Origin: Seohaeicola_A nanhaiensis | GTDB lineage: Bacteria; Pseudomonadota; Alphaproteobacteria; Rhodobacterales; Rhodobacteraceae | Direction of reading: 5' to 3' | Assembly: GCF_042654245.1 (NCBI RefSeq) | Contig: NZ_JBHSGI010000026.1 | Span: forward strand, 58,716-122,715 | DNA length: 64,000 nt | Shown: one piece after another, positions 57,601 through 64,000 of the stretch | Position numbering within the stretch: the stretch's first letter is position 1 | Layout of the letters: every line of letters begins with the position of its first letter | Program-made: the position numbers and the translations under genes | The notes under the pieces: generated by a model | What the model saw: the letters and a program-made list of their open reading frames with translations, nothing else | What the model was told of the DNA's origin: nothing | Databases searched by the model: none

Positions 57601-59079
57601 TCGGCCAATCTCGCGGAAACCGCCGCCTTCATGGATGACCAGAAGCGCATCCTGATCTTCTCGGACGCGGGCGGCACGGGGCGCAGCTACCACGCCGACC
57701 TCGGTGCCAAGAACCAGCGCCTGCGGGTCCACTACCTGCTCGAGCCGGGCTGGAAGGCAGACGCTGCCATCCAAGGATTGGGCCGCACCAACCGCACCAA
57801 TCAGGCGCAGCCGCCGCTGTTCCGACCCGTCGCCACGGATGTGAAGGCGGAGAAACGGTTCCTATCGACCATCGCGCGCCGTCTCGACACGCTCGGGGCG
57901 ATCACGCGTGGCCAGCGTCAAACCGGCGGGCAGGGGCTGTTCCGGCCCGAGGACAATCTGGAGTCTCCCTATGCCCGCGACGCCCTGCGCCAGCTCTACC
58001 GCCGCATCTATCGCGGGGATGTAGCGGGCTGTTCTCTCGGAGCGTTCGAGGATGCAACGGGCCTCAGCCTGACCGATGACAATGGGCTGAAGGACGACTT
58101 GCCGCCGATCACGACTTTCCTCAATCGCCTGCTGGCGCTGACGATTGAGATGCAGGGTATCTTGTTTACTGCCTTCGAGGAGCTTTTAGCGCAGCGGATC
58201 GAGGGCGCCATCGCCGCCGGGGTCTATGACCTCGGGCTCGAGACGCTGCGCGCCGAGAGCTTCCGCGTGACGGATGCTCGGGTGATCTACACCCATCCCG
58301 GTTCCGGGGCAGAAACCCAGCTGCTGACCATAGCGCAGAAGATCCGCAATGCACCGGTCTCCTTAGCTAATGCGCTGGACTGGCTAGACGACCCCAAAGC
58401 ACGCCTTCTGGTCAACAGCCGCTCGGGCCGCGCGGCTGTCCAGGTGCCCGCCACCAGCCTGATGCTGGACGATGGCACCATCGAACCCCGCCTGCGGCTG
58501 ATCCGCCCGACTGACACCAGCACCGTGCCGATGAAGATCATGGAGGACACCAACTGGCTTGAGGCAGATCGGGCGGCCTTCACTGCCGCTTGGACCGCGG
58601 AACTGGCCGAGGTGCCGGAATTCACAGAAACCACGCTGCATATCGTGGCGGGGCTGTTGCTGCCGATCTGGAAGCAGCTCCCCCAAGATGAGACCCGCGT
58701 CTACCGGCTGCAAACCGATGACGGTCAGCGCATCATCGGTCGCCGGGTCTCGCCGTCTTGGGTCGCGACCACGCTGGCGGATGATGCGCCGCAATTGTCC
58801 GCCGCGCAGGTCCATGCTCTCATTCTCGAGGGCAAGACCGTCGTGCGCCTGGCCGAGGGGATGGAGTTGCACCGCGCGCGCGTCATGGGCGTCAACCGGA
58901 TCGAGCTGTCGGGCTTCACGGAAGCCGCCAAGGACAGGCTCAAGGCCGATGGCTTCTTCTCCGAGATCATCGCCTGGAAGTTGCGTCTGTTCTGCCCGGT
59001 TGATCCGAGCGGCATCGCAATACTGGATCGTCTGCTTGCACGTTGTCCTGTCACTGCCCTATGTGCACGCAAGGGTTGA
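54700..59079 (+). CDS. methylase and strawberry-notch helicase fusion protein (DarB-like)
   Basis: A 1459-residue protein. Residues about 145-220 form an N6-adenine methylase-like domain (LEPSAGTGLLAVLAE; ILMNPPFSAVAN). From about 450 a strawberry-notch/SNF2-type helicase follows: LGDGTGAGKGRQSAG (Walker A, about 515), LFDESHAMAN (DExH, about 624), and a C-terminal lobe with FSDAGGTGRSYHADL (about 986) and GLGRTNRTNQAQ (about 1026). The same methylase-helicase order occurs in phage P1 DarB, which protects incoming DNA from type I restriction. A similar role here is inferred. Confidence 0.9.
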   Translation: MTHLAHFATERALAPVVPLPSLDTAAAILSVAKALQTDLAQGFQIDALRLRLEMERAFGSSDATGAWDWKLAYEAGEAALVLFLRKFGRALLARAGSPAALLPILAKVAGLLPTHTRRSEEMERFQQFSTPLPMGLAALAAAQITAHDLVLEPSAGTGLLAVLAEIAGGSLALNELADTRADLLRRLFPGRPVTGFDAAQIDDHLDAGLRPSVILMNPPFSAVANVDGRTTEATARHLRSALARLVPGGRLVAITGASFAPDAPAWAETFGRLTETAHLVFTGAVSGAAFAKHGTSFETRISVFDKCRGGEAGGITADLARPISPDVASLLSLITTHVPPRLELAQVAPAGQGPTSPFPGNPARTTRAAISTSRARPATPATNTAPQIEAADLAYTLRDATEDGASARLSDAIYETFRLQAIDIPGAAPHPTKLVQSAAMASVAPPKPSYRPKLPAAVLRHGLLSEAQLETVIYAGEAHGAYLAGSWTVDETGDMVSAAPADAADAVRFRRGFFLGDGTGAGKGRQSAGIVLDNWAQGRRKALWISKSDKLLEDAQRDWSALGQERLLVTPLSRFAQGRDIPLTEGILFTTYATLRSEERGARKSRVDQIVDWLGADFDGVILFDESHAMANAAGSKGERGDVTASQQGRAGLRLQHRLPNARVVYVSATGATSVHNLAYAQRLGLWGGEDFPFATRAEFVEAIEAGGVAAMEVLARDLRSLGLYTARSLSYDGVEYEMLEHALTPEQRGIYDAYAGAFAIIHNNLAAAMEAANITGESGGTLNRQAKSAARSAFESAKQRFFGHLLTSMKTPTLIAAIDADLIAGHAAVIQIVSTGEALMERRLSDIPTDEWNDVRVDITPREACLDYLAHSFPVQLYEPFTDSEGNLSSRPVTRDGQPVECREAVRRRDALIEHLASLPPVPGALDQIIQRFGTDLVAEVTGRSRRIVRKGEGHAARLVVESRAGSANLAETAAFMDDQKRILIFSDAGGTGRSYHADLGAKNQRLRVHYLLEPGWKADAAIQGLGRTNRTNQAQPPLFRPVATDVKAEKRFLSTIARRLDTLGAITRGQRQTGGQGLFRPEDNLESPYARDALRQLYRRIYRGDVAGCSLGAFEDATGLSLTDDNGLKDDLPPITTFLNRLLALTIEMQGILFTAFEELLAQRIEGAIAAGVYDLGLETLRAESFRVTDARVIYTHPGSGAETQLLTIAQKIRNAPVSLANALDWLDDPKARLLVNSRSGRAAVQVPATSLMLDDGTIEPRLRLIRPTDTSTVPMKIMEDTNWLEADRAAFTAAWTAELAEVPEFTETTLHIVAGLLLPIWKQLPQDETRVYRLQTDDGQRIIGRRVSPSWVATTLADDAPQLSAAQVHALILEGKTVVRLAEGMELHRARVMGVNRIELSGFTEAAKDRLKADGFFSEIIAWKLRLFCPVDPSGIAILDRLLARCPVTALCARKG

Positions 59080-59090
59080 GAGGTTCTAGT

Positions 59091-60122
59091 ATGTCAGTGG
59101 AAACAAGAGACCTTCTAAGCGAACTGGCGGAAAACGCCGAAAGCATTTGCCGTCACTACCTTCCCGCCGGACGGCGGGAGGGGTCCTATTGGATCGTGGG
59201 CGATCTGCAGAACAATCCCGGCCGATCGCTCTTCGTGCGGCTGACCGGGCCTGCGTCGGGGCCGGGGGCGCGAGGAAAGTTCACCGACGGTGCCACGGGC
59301 GAGCATGGTGATCTTCTGGACATCATCCGTGAGCGAACGGGGATCTCCCGCTTTCCCGATCTTCTGGACGAGGCCCGGGCGCATCTTGGCCGTCCGCAGC
59401 CGGTTCTCCCGGATACGCCAGTGCCGAAGAAGCCCAAGGCCCCCGGCGGCACGCCAGCCGCCGCCGCGCGTCTGTTCGCAGCTTCCATGCCGATCGCAGG
59501 TACGCTTGCGGACTCCTACCTCCGTTCCCGGGGCCTCACCCATGGCGGGGTGATGAGCGCCCTGCGCTTCCACCCGAAGTGCTGGCATCGGGATGAAGGT
59601 CAAACCCGGAGCATCCCCCGACCGGCGCTGATCGCGGCGGTCACCGATGGGGCAGGGGCCTTGCAGGGTGTGCATCGCACCTGGCTTGCGCACGACGGCA
59701 AGGGCAAGGCGGCGGTCAAAACGCAGCGACGGGCCATGGGTCACATCTTGGGCAATGCTGTCAGGCTGACCCCGCATGACGACATCCTCGTGGTCGGCGA
59801 AGGCATCGAGACCATGCTGTCGCTGTCCGAGGCGGCCCCCGGCCTTCCCGTCTGGGCGGCGCTCTCGTCGGGGCACCTCGGTGCGGTCCTGCTGCCGCAG
59901 GGCCTGCAGCGCCTCTACATCGCCATCGACCGCGATCCGGCCGGGCAGCGCGCGGCGGAGCGGTTGACCACCAGAGCCATAGAGGTCGGGGTTGCCGTGG
60001 GGGTGCTGGAGCCACGGCTCGGGGATTTCAACGATGATCTCCGGGCGTACGGCAAAGAGGCGCTGCGCCAGCATCTGGCAGGGCAGATCGGGCCAGAGGA
60101 GCGGCATCGCCTGTTCCATTGA
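59091..60122 (+). CDS. TOPRIM-domain (primase-like) protein
   Basis: A 343-residue protein. The C-terminal TOPRIM fold shows DILVVGEGIETMLSLSEAAP (catalytic Glu) and RLYIAIDRDPAGQRAAERLT (DxD). The N-terminal part (ICRHYLPAGRREGSYWIVGD, RFHPKCWHRD) matches plasmid/phage TOPRIM proteins without the CHC2 zinc finger. It may prime or process incoming single strands. ATG 59091 has GAGAGG upstream and follows the helicase gene after 11 bases. Confidence 0.9.
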   Translation: MSVETRDLLSELAENAESICRHYLPAGRREGSYWIVGDLQNNPGRSLFVRLTGPASGPGARGKFTDGATGEHGDLLDIIRERTGISRFPDLLDEARAHLGRPQPVLPDTPVPKKPKAPGGTPAAAARLFAASMPIAGTLADSYLRSRGLTHGGVMSALRFHPKCWHRDEGQTRSIPRPALIAAVTDGAGALQGVHRTWLAHDGKGKAAVKTQRRAMGHILGNAVRLTPHDDILVVGEGIETMLSLSEAAPGLPVWAALSSGHLGAVLLPQGLQRLYIAIDRDPAGQRAAERLTTRAIEVGVAVGVLEPRLGDFNDDLRAYGKEALRQHLAGQIGPEERHRLFH

Positions 60123-60285
60123 GCTGCATCACGCGAGGGCGGTGGGGTACAGGGGGCAGGGGTCACGGATTCCTGTCATGGCTCTGGATCGTCGCCTTGC
60201 CTCATCCCGGGCAATCCCATCCACCCGTCCCCCGAGCGGCCTTCAAGAGATGGGCAGGCGGCCGTCAAAGGGGCCGCCCCTTCAA

Positions 60286-60360
60286 GGACGGGGGGCGACT
60301 GATTTCCGCCGGCGGCAGAGCCGCCTTTGCATCGCGAAACAAATCAGCCGCCCCCCGTCC
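60286..60360. repeat. large GC-rich inverted repeat (cruciform candidate)
   Basis: 20-base arms GGACGGGGGGCGACTGATTT and AAATCAGCCGCCCCCCGTCC pair with one mismatch, enclosing a second hairpin GGCGGC-AGA-GCCGCC (60311-60325). It occupies the 361-base gene-free gap between the TOPRIM and DUF2493 genes; another small stem CCCCG-AAGG-CGGGG follows at about 60379. No protein frame is convincing in the gap. Confidence 0.8.
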
Positions 60361-60483
60361 TCCTCCACATGCGTTCCGGCCCCGAAGGCGGGGTGAGGGG
60401 GCGTCCCCAGTGACAGCTTTCGCAGCCCATGAAGGCCGCGCGGGTTGTCGCGCGGATGAGACAGGCCCGGAGGCAAGAAACTG

Positions 60484-61416
60484 ATGACGATCCACACTCA
60501 CGACGACACGTATGAACCCGCCCACACCGCATCCCAGACCGCCCATGCGCTCGACGAACTGCAGCTCTACGGCTACCGCCCCTTTGACGAGCCCGATCCG
60601 CGCCCGATGCCCGATGGGCAGCGCCTTGCGGTCGCCGTCGCAGACATTTTCGATGCCCTCGTCGCGACCCTGGAAGACACCCGCATGGAACCCGACCTCG
60701 AAGAGGTGCTCTGGGGCCAAGTCAACCTCTTTCACCGCGCCACGGCGAGGATCGAGCGGGCGCTCGATGAAAACGAGCAGGCGCAGCGCCGCCTCCAGCG
60801 CGAGCAGGACGGCTCCGAGGTGAAATCCACCGAACTCGAGCGCCTGACGGCCGAAGGCCTGACCCTCGTCGAACGGCGCAACTGCATGGACATGATGCGC
60901 GATCACGCCGCCACCGAGTTCGTCCATCACACGGGCTCAACCTGGCGCCCCCGCACCGGCTCGATGGTGAACCGCCAGCACATGACCGCAGCGCTGATCG
61001 ACAGCCGCGACTTCCTTGCCGCCAAGCGCCGCGCGGAAACCGAGGTGATGCTACCCGCAGGCCCCAAGGTCGCCCTCACCGGTGGGACCGACTTCAACGA
61101 TCACCGCCTGATTTGGGGCAAGCTCGATCAGGTCCGGACCAAGTATCCCGATATGGTCCTCCTGCACGGTGGCAGCCCCAAAGGCGCAGAACTCATCGCC
61201 GCCAAATGGGCTGAGGCCCGGGGCGTGACGCAGGTGGCCTTCAAGCCCGACTGGACCAAGCACGCCAAGGCCGCGCCCTTCAAGCGCAACGACGCGATGC
61301 TGGACGTGCTGCCCGTGGGCGTCCTCGTCTTCCCGGGCACCGGCATCCAGGAGAACCTCGCCGACAAGGCCAAGAAGCTCGGCATCCCGGTCTTGAAGTT
61401 CGAGAAGGGGGCGTGA
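60484..61416 (+). CDS. DUF2493 (SLOG-fold) protein
   Basis: A 310-residue protein. The C-terminal DUF2493/SLOG domain reads KVALTGGTDFNDHRLIWGKL, VLLHGGSPKGAELIAAKWAE, GVLVFPGTGIQENLADKAKK: a Rossmann-like nucleotide-binding fold. The N-terminal 180 residues are helical (RATARIERALDENEQAQRRL). SLOG domains sense or process nucleotide-derived ligands; the plasmid role is unknown. ATG 60484 has AAGAAACTG upstream. Confidence 0.88.
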   Translation: MTIHTHDDTYEPAHTASQTAHALDELQLYGYRPFDEPDPRPMPDGQRLAVAVADIFDALVATLEDTRMEPDLEEVLWGQVNLFHRATARIERALDENEQAQRRLQREQDGSEVKSTELERLTAEGLTLVERRNCMDMMRDHAATEFVHHTGSTWRPRTGSMVNRQHMTAALIDSRDFLAAKRRAETEVMLPAGPKVALTGGTDFNDHRLIWGKLDQVRTKYPDMVLLHGGSPKGAELIAAKWAEARGVTQVAFKPDWTKHAKAAPFKRNDAMLDVLPVGVLVFPGTGIQENLADKAKKLGIPVLKFEKGA

Positions 61417-61500
61417 GCCCCCTTTTCCCTCGCGGGGAAATCGAGGTGGCAGGGCATGCGTCCACTTGATATTATGGAAGAAAGCTTGCTGGGTCACGAT

Positions 61501-61758
61501 ATGTCTCACTCTGTTGCTCAACTTGAGGTGTTCCCGACCGACCAGCAGATGCGGCGGATCGATCCTGTCTGGAACATGCGCCGCTTTTACCGAATGAGCA
61601 TTCAGCCCGATCTCTTTGGGGGCGCCAGCTTGGTGCGCGAATGGGGCCGCATTGGCGCGCGTGGGCAGATGATGATTGAGCAGCATCCAGATGAAGGGCG
61701 CGCTGTCACCGCGCTGATGAAACTTGCCGCGATAAAGAAGCGGCGGGGTTATGCATGA
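61501..61758 (+). CDS. WGR-domain protein
   Basis: An 85-residue protein that is almost only a WGR domain: NMRRFYRMSIQPDLFGGASL, VREWGRIGARGQMMIEQHPD, AVTALMKLAAIKKRRGY. WGR domains bind nucleic acid in PARP and MolR proteins. Two in-frame starts (61456, 61501) are possible; ATG 61501 gives a compact domain. It overlaps the next frame by 4 bases if that one begins at 61755. Confidence 0.8.
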   Translation: MSHSVAQLEVFPTDQQMRRIDPVWNMRRFYRMSIQPDLFGGASLVREWGRIGARGQMMIEQHPDEGRAVTALMKLAAIKKRRGYA

Positions 61759-61808
61759 TGCGGGGCCGCGGTTCGAAAAGCGGGCAGACACAGGAAAACG
61801 AGGGGGAG

Positions 61809-62039
61809 ATGGCACTCGACATCGATAAGATTGATGATGCGGCTCTCGCGATCCTTAGCCTGACGCTGCATTGCGGCGATCAGGTCTGGAAGGGAGTCGA
61901 TTGGGCCATCACCAACCGGCTTTTCGAGAAAGGCCTGATTTTTGATCCCAAAAACAAGGCGAAATCGCTGAGCCTGACCCCAGAAGGGGTCGCGCATGCG
62001 CGGGAAATTCTCGCGCGGGATTTCAGCAAGGCCGAGTGA
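61809..62039 (+). CDS. DUF6429-like small protein
   Basis: A 76-residue protein starting MALDIDKIDDAALAILSLTL followed by HCGDQVWKGVDWAITNRLFE, a pattern of DUF6429 proteins that accompany mobile elements. ATG 61809 is close to an AGGGGGAG run; 61755 is an alternative start. Function unknown. Confidence 0.7.
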   Translation: MALDIDKIDDAALAILSLTLHCGDQVWKGVDWAITNRLFEKGLIFDPKNKAKSLSLTPEGVAHAREILARDFSKAE

Positions 62040-62188
62040 CGGGCGGCTTTGCGGGACAAGGACGAAACCGCTCTCGCGGTAGGGCGCTTGAAGCAGATGA
62101 TGCGCTGTGATCGGGGCGGTGCGATTTGGTGGATGGGTATGTCTGTCGGACGATTGGGGCCTTCTCAATCTGATGACAGGAGGCTTCC

Positions 62189-63061
62189 ATGTCCGATCAA
62201 CACGTTCCCGCTCTGCGCCGGCGGTTTCTCGAAGATATGCGCATCAAGGGTTTGCAGCCGAAGACACAGACCATGTACCTGCGGGCGATGCGCGACTTCA
62301 CCCGGTTCCTCGGCCGCTCACCCGACACGGCGACGCCTGAGGATCTGCGGGCGTTCCAGCTGGATATGTCCGAGAAGGGCACCGGCTCCGCGACATTCAA
62401 CAACCGGCTGAGCGTCCTGAGCTTCTTCTTTTCGGTGACCTGTGCGCGCGAGGAGATGAAGCGCCACATGCGGTATCAGCGTCTGGCGAAGAAGATCCCG
62501 GTGGTGCTCAGCGCCGAGGAGGTCACGCGCATTCTCGAAGTCGCCCCGGGTCCCGGCCTGATGTACCGGGCCGCGTTCAGCGTCGCCTATGGCGGCGGCC
62601 TTCGGGCCAGCGAAGTGACTCATTTGCGTGTGCCCGATATCGACAGCGACCGGATGCTGATCCGCGTTGATCAGGGCAAGGGCCGCAAGGACCGCCAAGT
62701 GATGCTATCGCCCAGCCTGCTGACGCTGCTGCGCGACTATTACCGCGAGGCTCGCCCGGCGGGGTGGTTGTTTCCCGGCCGCAACCGGATCGACCCGATC
62801 TCGACGCGGCAGTTCAACCGGGCCTTCGGGGTGGCCTGCGACTTCGCCGAGATCCGAAAGAAGGTCTCGCCGCACACACTCCGGCACAGCTTCGCTACCC
62901 ATCTTCTGGAGGGCGGCACCGACATCCGGGTGATCCAGGTGCTGCTCGGTCACGCCAAGCTCGAGACCACGACGATCTATACCAAGGTGGCGACCAAGAC
63001 GATCCAGAGTGTGACCAGCCCGCTCGATCTGCTGGTGCGCCGAGAGGCCGGTCCCGGTTAA
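62189..63061 (+). CDS. tyrosine recombinase of an IS91-type unit
   Basis: A 290-residue integrase: N-terminal SAM-like domain (FLEDMRIKGLQPKTQTMYLR) and catalytic domain with Arg in YGGGLRASEV, HTLRHSF, LLGHAKLETT and Tyr in TTIYTKVA. AGGAGG lies 6 bases before the ATG. It is followed after 11 bases by an IS91-type transposase, a pairing known for some IS91 elements. Confidence 0.88.
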   Translation: MSDQHVPALRRRFLEDMRIKGLQPKTQTMYLRAMRDFTRFLGRSPDTATPEDLRAFQLDMSEKGTGSATFNNRLSVLSFFFSVTCAREEMKRHMRYQRLAKKIPVVLSAEEVTRILEVAPGPGLMYRAAFSVAYGGGLRASEVTHLRVPDIDSDRMLIRVDQGKGRKDRQVMLSPSLLTLLRDYYREARPAGWLFPGRNRIDPISTRQFNRAFGVACDFAEIRKKVSPHTLRHSFATHLLEGGTDIRVIQVLLGHAKLETTTIYTKVATKTIQSVTSPLDLLVRREAGPG

Positions 63062-63072
63062 GCGCGGCTTCC

Positions 63073-63936
63073 GTGCCGCGTCCCGGATTGGAGGTCGCGG
63101 ATATCTTCCGCGCCCATGGTCCTGCGTATCGCCATGAGAACGCCGGGCATCTGAACCTGCCGCAGCTGAGGGTGATGTCCGCGATCGAGGCATGCCGGAC
63201 CGCCGCTCTCGGCGGTCACGTGGCTGCCTGCGCCAAATGCGGCCACCAGCACGTCGCCTACAACTCGTGCCGCAACAGGCACTGCCCGAAATGCCAAGGC
63301 CTCACGGCGCGGGACTGGATGCAGGCGCGTATCGAGGATCTTCTGCCGGTCGAGTATTTCCACGTGGTCTTCACCCTGCCGGCGCAGATCGCCGACATCG
63401 CGTTCCAGAACAAGGCGGCGGTCTATGGTCTGCTGTTCAAAGCATCGGCCCAGACCCTTCTCACCATTGCGGCCGATCCGAAGCATCTCGGCGCCCGGAT
63501 TGGCATGACCAGCGTGTTGCATACCTGGGGCTCGGCGATGACCCATCACCCGCATGTCCATGTCATCGTGCCGGGTGGCGGGTTGTCGCCGGATGGCACC
63601 CGGTGGACCGCCTGCCGCCCGGGGTTCCTGCTGCCGGTGAAGGTTCTGTCGCGGCTGTTTCGGCGTCTGTTCTTCGAAGGATTGGTCAGGCTGCACGAGG
63701 CAGGCAAGCTGGCGTTCTTCGGCGATCTGTCGGAACTGATCGATCCCATTGCCTTCGCGGCCCATCTCGCGCCGCTGCGCCAAGTCGACTGGGTCGTCTA
63801 CGCCAAACCGCCCTTCGGCGGTCCGGAGGCGGTGCTGGCCTATCTCAGCCGATACACCCACCGTGTCGCGATCTCAAACCACCGCCTGATCAGCGCGGAC
63901 GCTCGCACCGTGGCCTTCCGATGGAAGGACTACTGA
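63073..63936 (+). pseudogene. IS91-family transposase truncated by an IS3-type insertion
   Basis: From GTG 63073: VPRPGLEVADIFRAHGPAYR, zinc ribbon CAKCGHQHVAYNSCRNRHCP-KC, HUH motif HHPHVHVIVPGGG and Tyr region YLSRYTHRVAISNHRL. The frame ends after AFRWKDY where the sequence switches to TGAATCGCCCCG, the start of another element; the family normally continues for about another 100 residues. The enzyme is therefore probably inactive. Confidence 0.85.
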
Positions 63937-64000
63937 ATCGCCCCGAGTTTGTCGGAGACCATCAACTTAAGTAAGGATGATGGTTATGACGAAAAGCAAA
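63934..64000 (+). mobile_element. left end of an IS3-type element with start of orfA
   Basis: TGAATCGCCCCGAGTTTGTC begins exactly at the break in the IS91 gene and looks like an IS3-group terminal inverted repeat. An ATG at 63986 opens MTKSK, the usual start of the OrfA of this group, with AAGGATG upstream. The rest is beyond the window. Confidence 0.65.

Noticed and set aside
56605..57774. 389-codon minus-strand frame inside the strawberry-notch gene
   Set aside because: Antisense shadow within a single long helicase gene.
60123..60483. possible small gene in the TOPRIM-DUF2493 gap
   Set aside because: Frames are short, Arg/Pro-rich and cross the large inverted repeat; no ribosome-binding site fits.

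Overview
The window is a stretch of a GC-rich alphaproteobacterial replicon, most likely a large repABC plasmid of a Rhodobacterales (Roseobacter-group) bacterium. The basis is a complete repA-repB-repC cassette near the middle, the family content (DUF1403/ScpB, DUF932, RadC, strawberry-notch, DUF6878-like and DUF6915-like proteins), and the absence of rRNA, tRNA or ribosomal genes. Host and replicon type are inferred from family content, not from a database search.

Region 1 (1-24.2 kb) is a catabolic island for an unidentified carboxylic acid handled as CoA thioesters. It encodes four CaiB/BaiF CoA-transferases, three acyl-CoA dehydrogenases (one cut by the left edge), two crotonase-type hydratases, two MaoC-type hydratases, a thiolase-fold protein lacking the expected cysteines next to a DUF35 partner (an Ltp2-like retro-aldolase pair), a dienoyl-CoA-reductase-like SDR, a transglutaminase-like protein, an acyl-CoA synthetase, a Liv-type ABC importer with two paralogous binding proteins, and EtfBA to take the electrons. 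Five copies of the palindrome TCTAACA-NN-TGTTAGA sit in front of the transcription units, so the island looks like one regulon, but no matching regulator is encoded in the window.

Region 2 (24.2-32.1 kb) is an insertion-sequence graveyard: an IS256 transposase plus ISKra4-like, IS256, IS110 and ISL3-like fragments. It flanks a small cluster with an HxlR regulator, DoxX, an extradiol-dioxygenase-like protein, a QorB-like NAD(P)-binding protein, a GST and a flavin-dependent oxidoreductase with an in-frame stop. The cluster resembles a quinone/electrophile response locus.

Region 3 (32.1-40.5 kb) is the plasmid maintenance module: ScpB-like and DUF1403 proteins, a tyrosine recombinase with a dif-like site upstream, a VapC/Phd-type toxin-antitoxin pair, a serine recombinase with a res-like dyad, then repABC with two identical palindromes flanking most of repC.

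Region 4 (40.5-62.1 kb) is a mostly plus-strand series of plasmid-establishment genes: a ParB-like protein, SSB, DUF932, RadC, a 1459-residue methylase/strawberry-notch helicase fusion resembling P1 DarB, a TOPRIM protein, DUF2493 and WGR proteins, many small conserved unknowns, and two RES/Xre toxin-antitoxin pairs. Several of these genes share an unusual leader: a purine-rich tract, then a G/C hairpin (GGGAGAGTGGCTCCC in three of them), then the ribosome-binding site. I suggest this is a conjugation leading-region or anti-restriction island with a common hairpin-based expression signal; this is the most unusual signal in the window. Region 5 (62.1-64 kb) is a tyrosine recombinase plus an IS91-type transposase that is interrupted by the start of an IS3-type element at the right edge.
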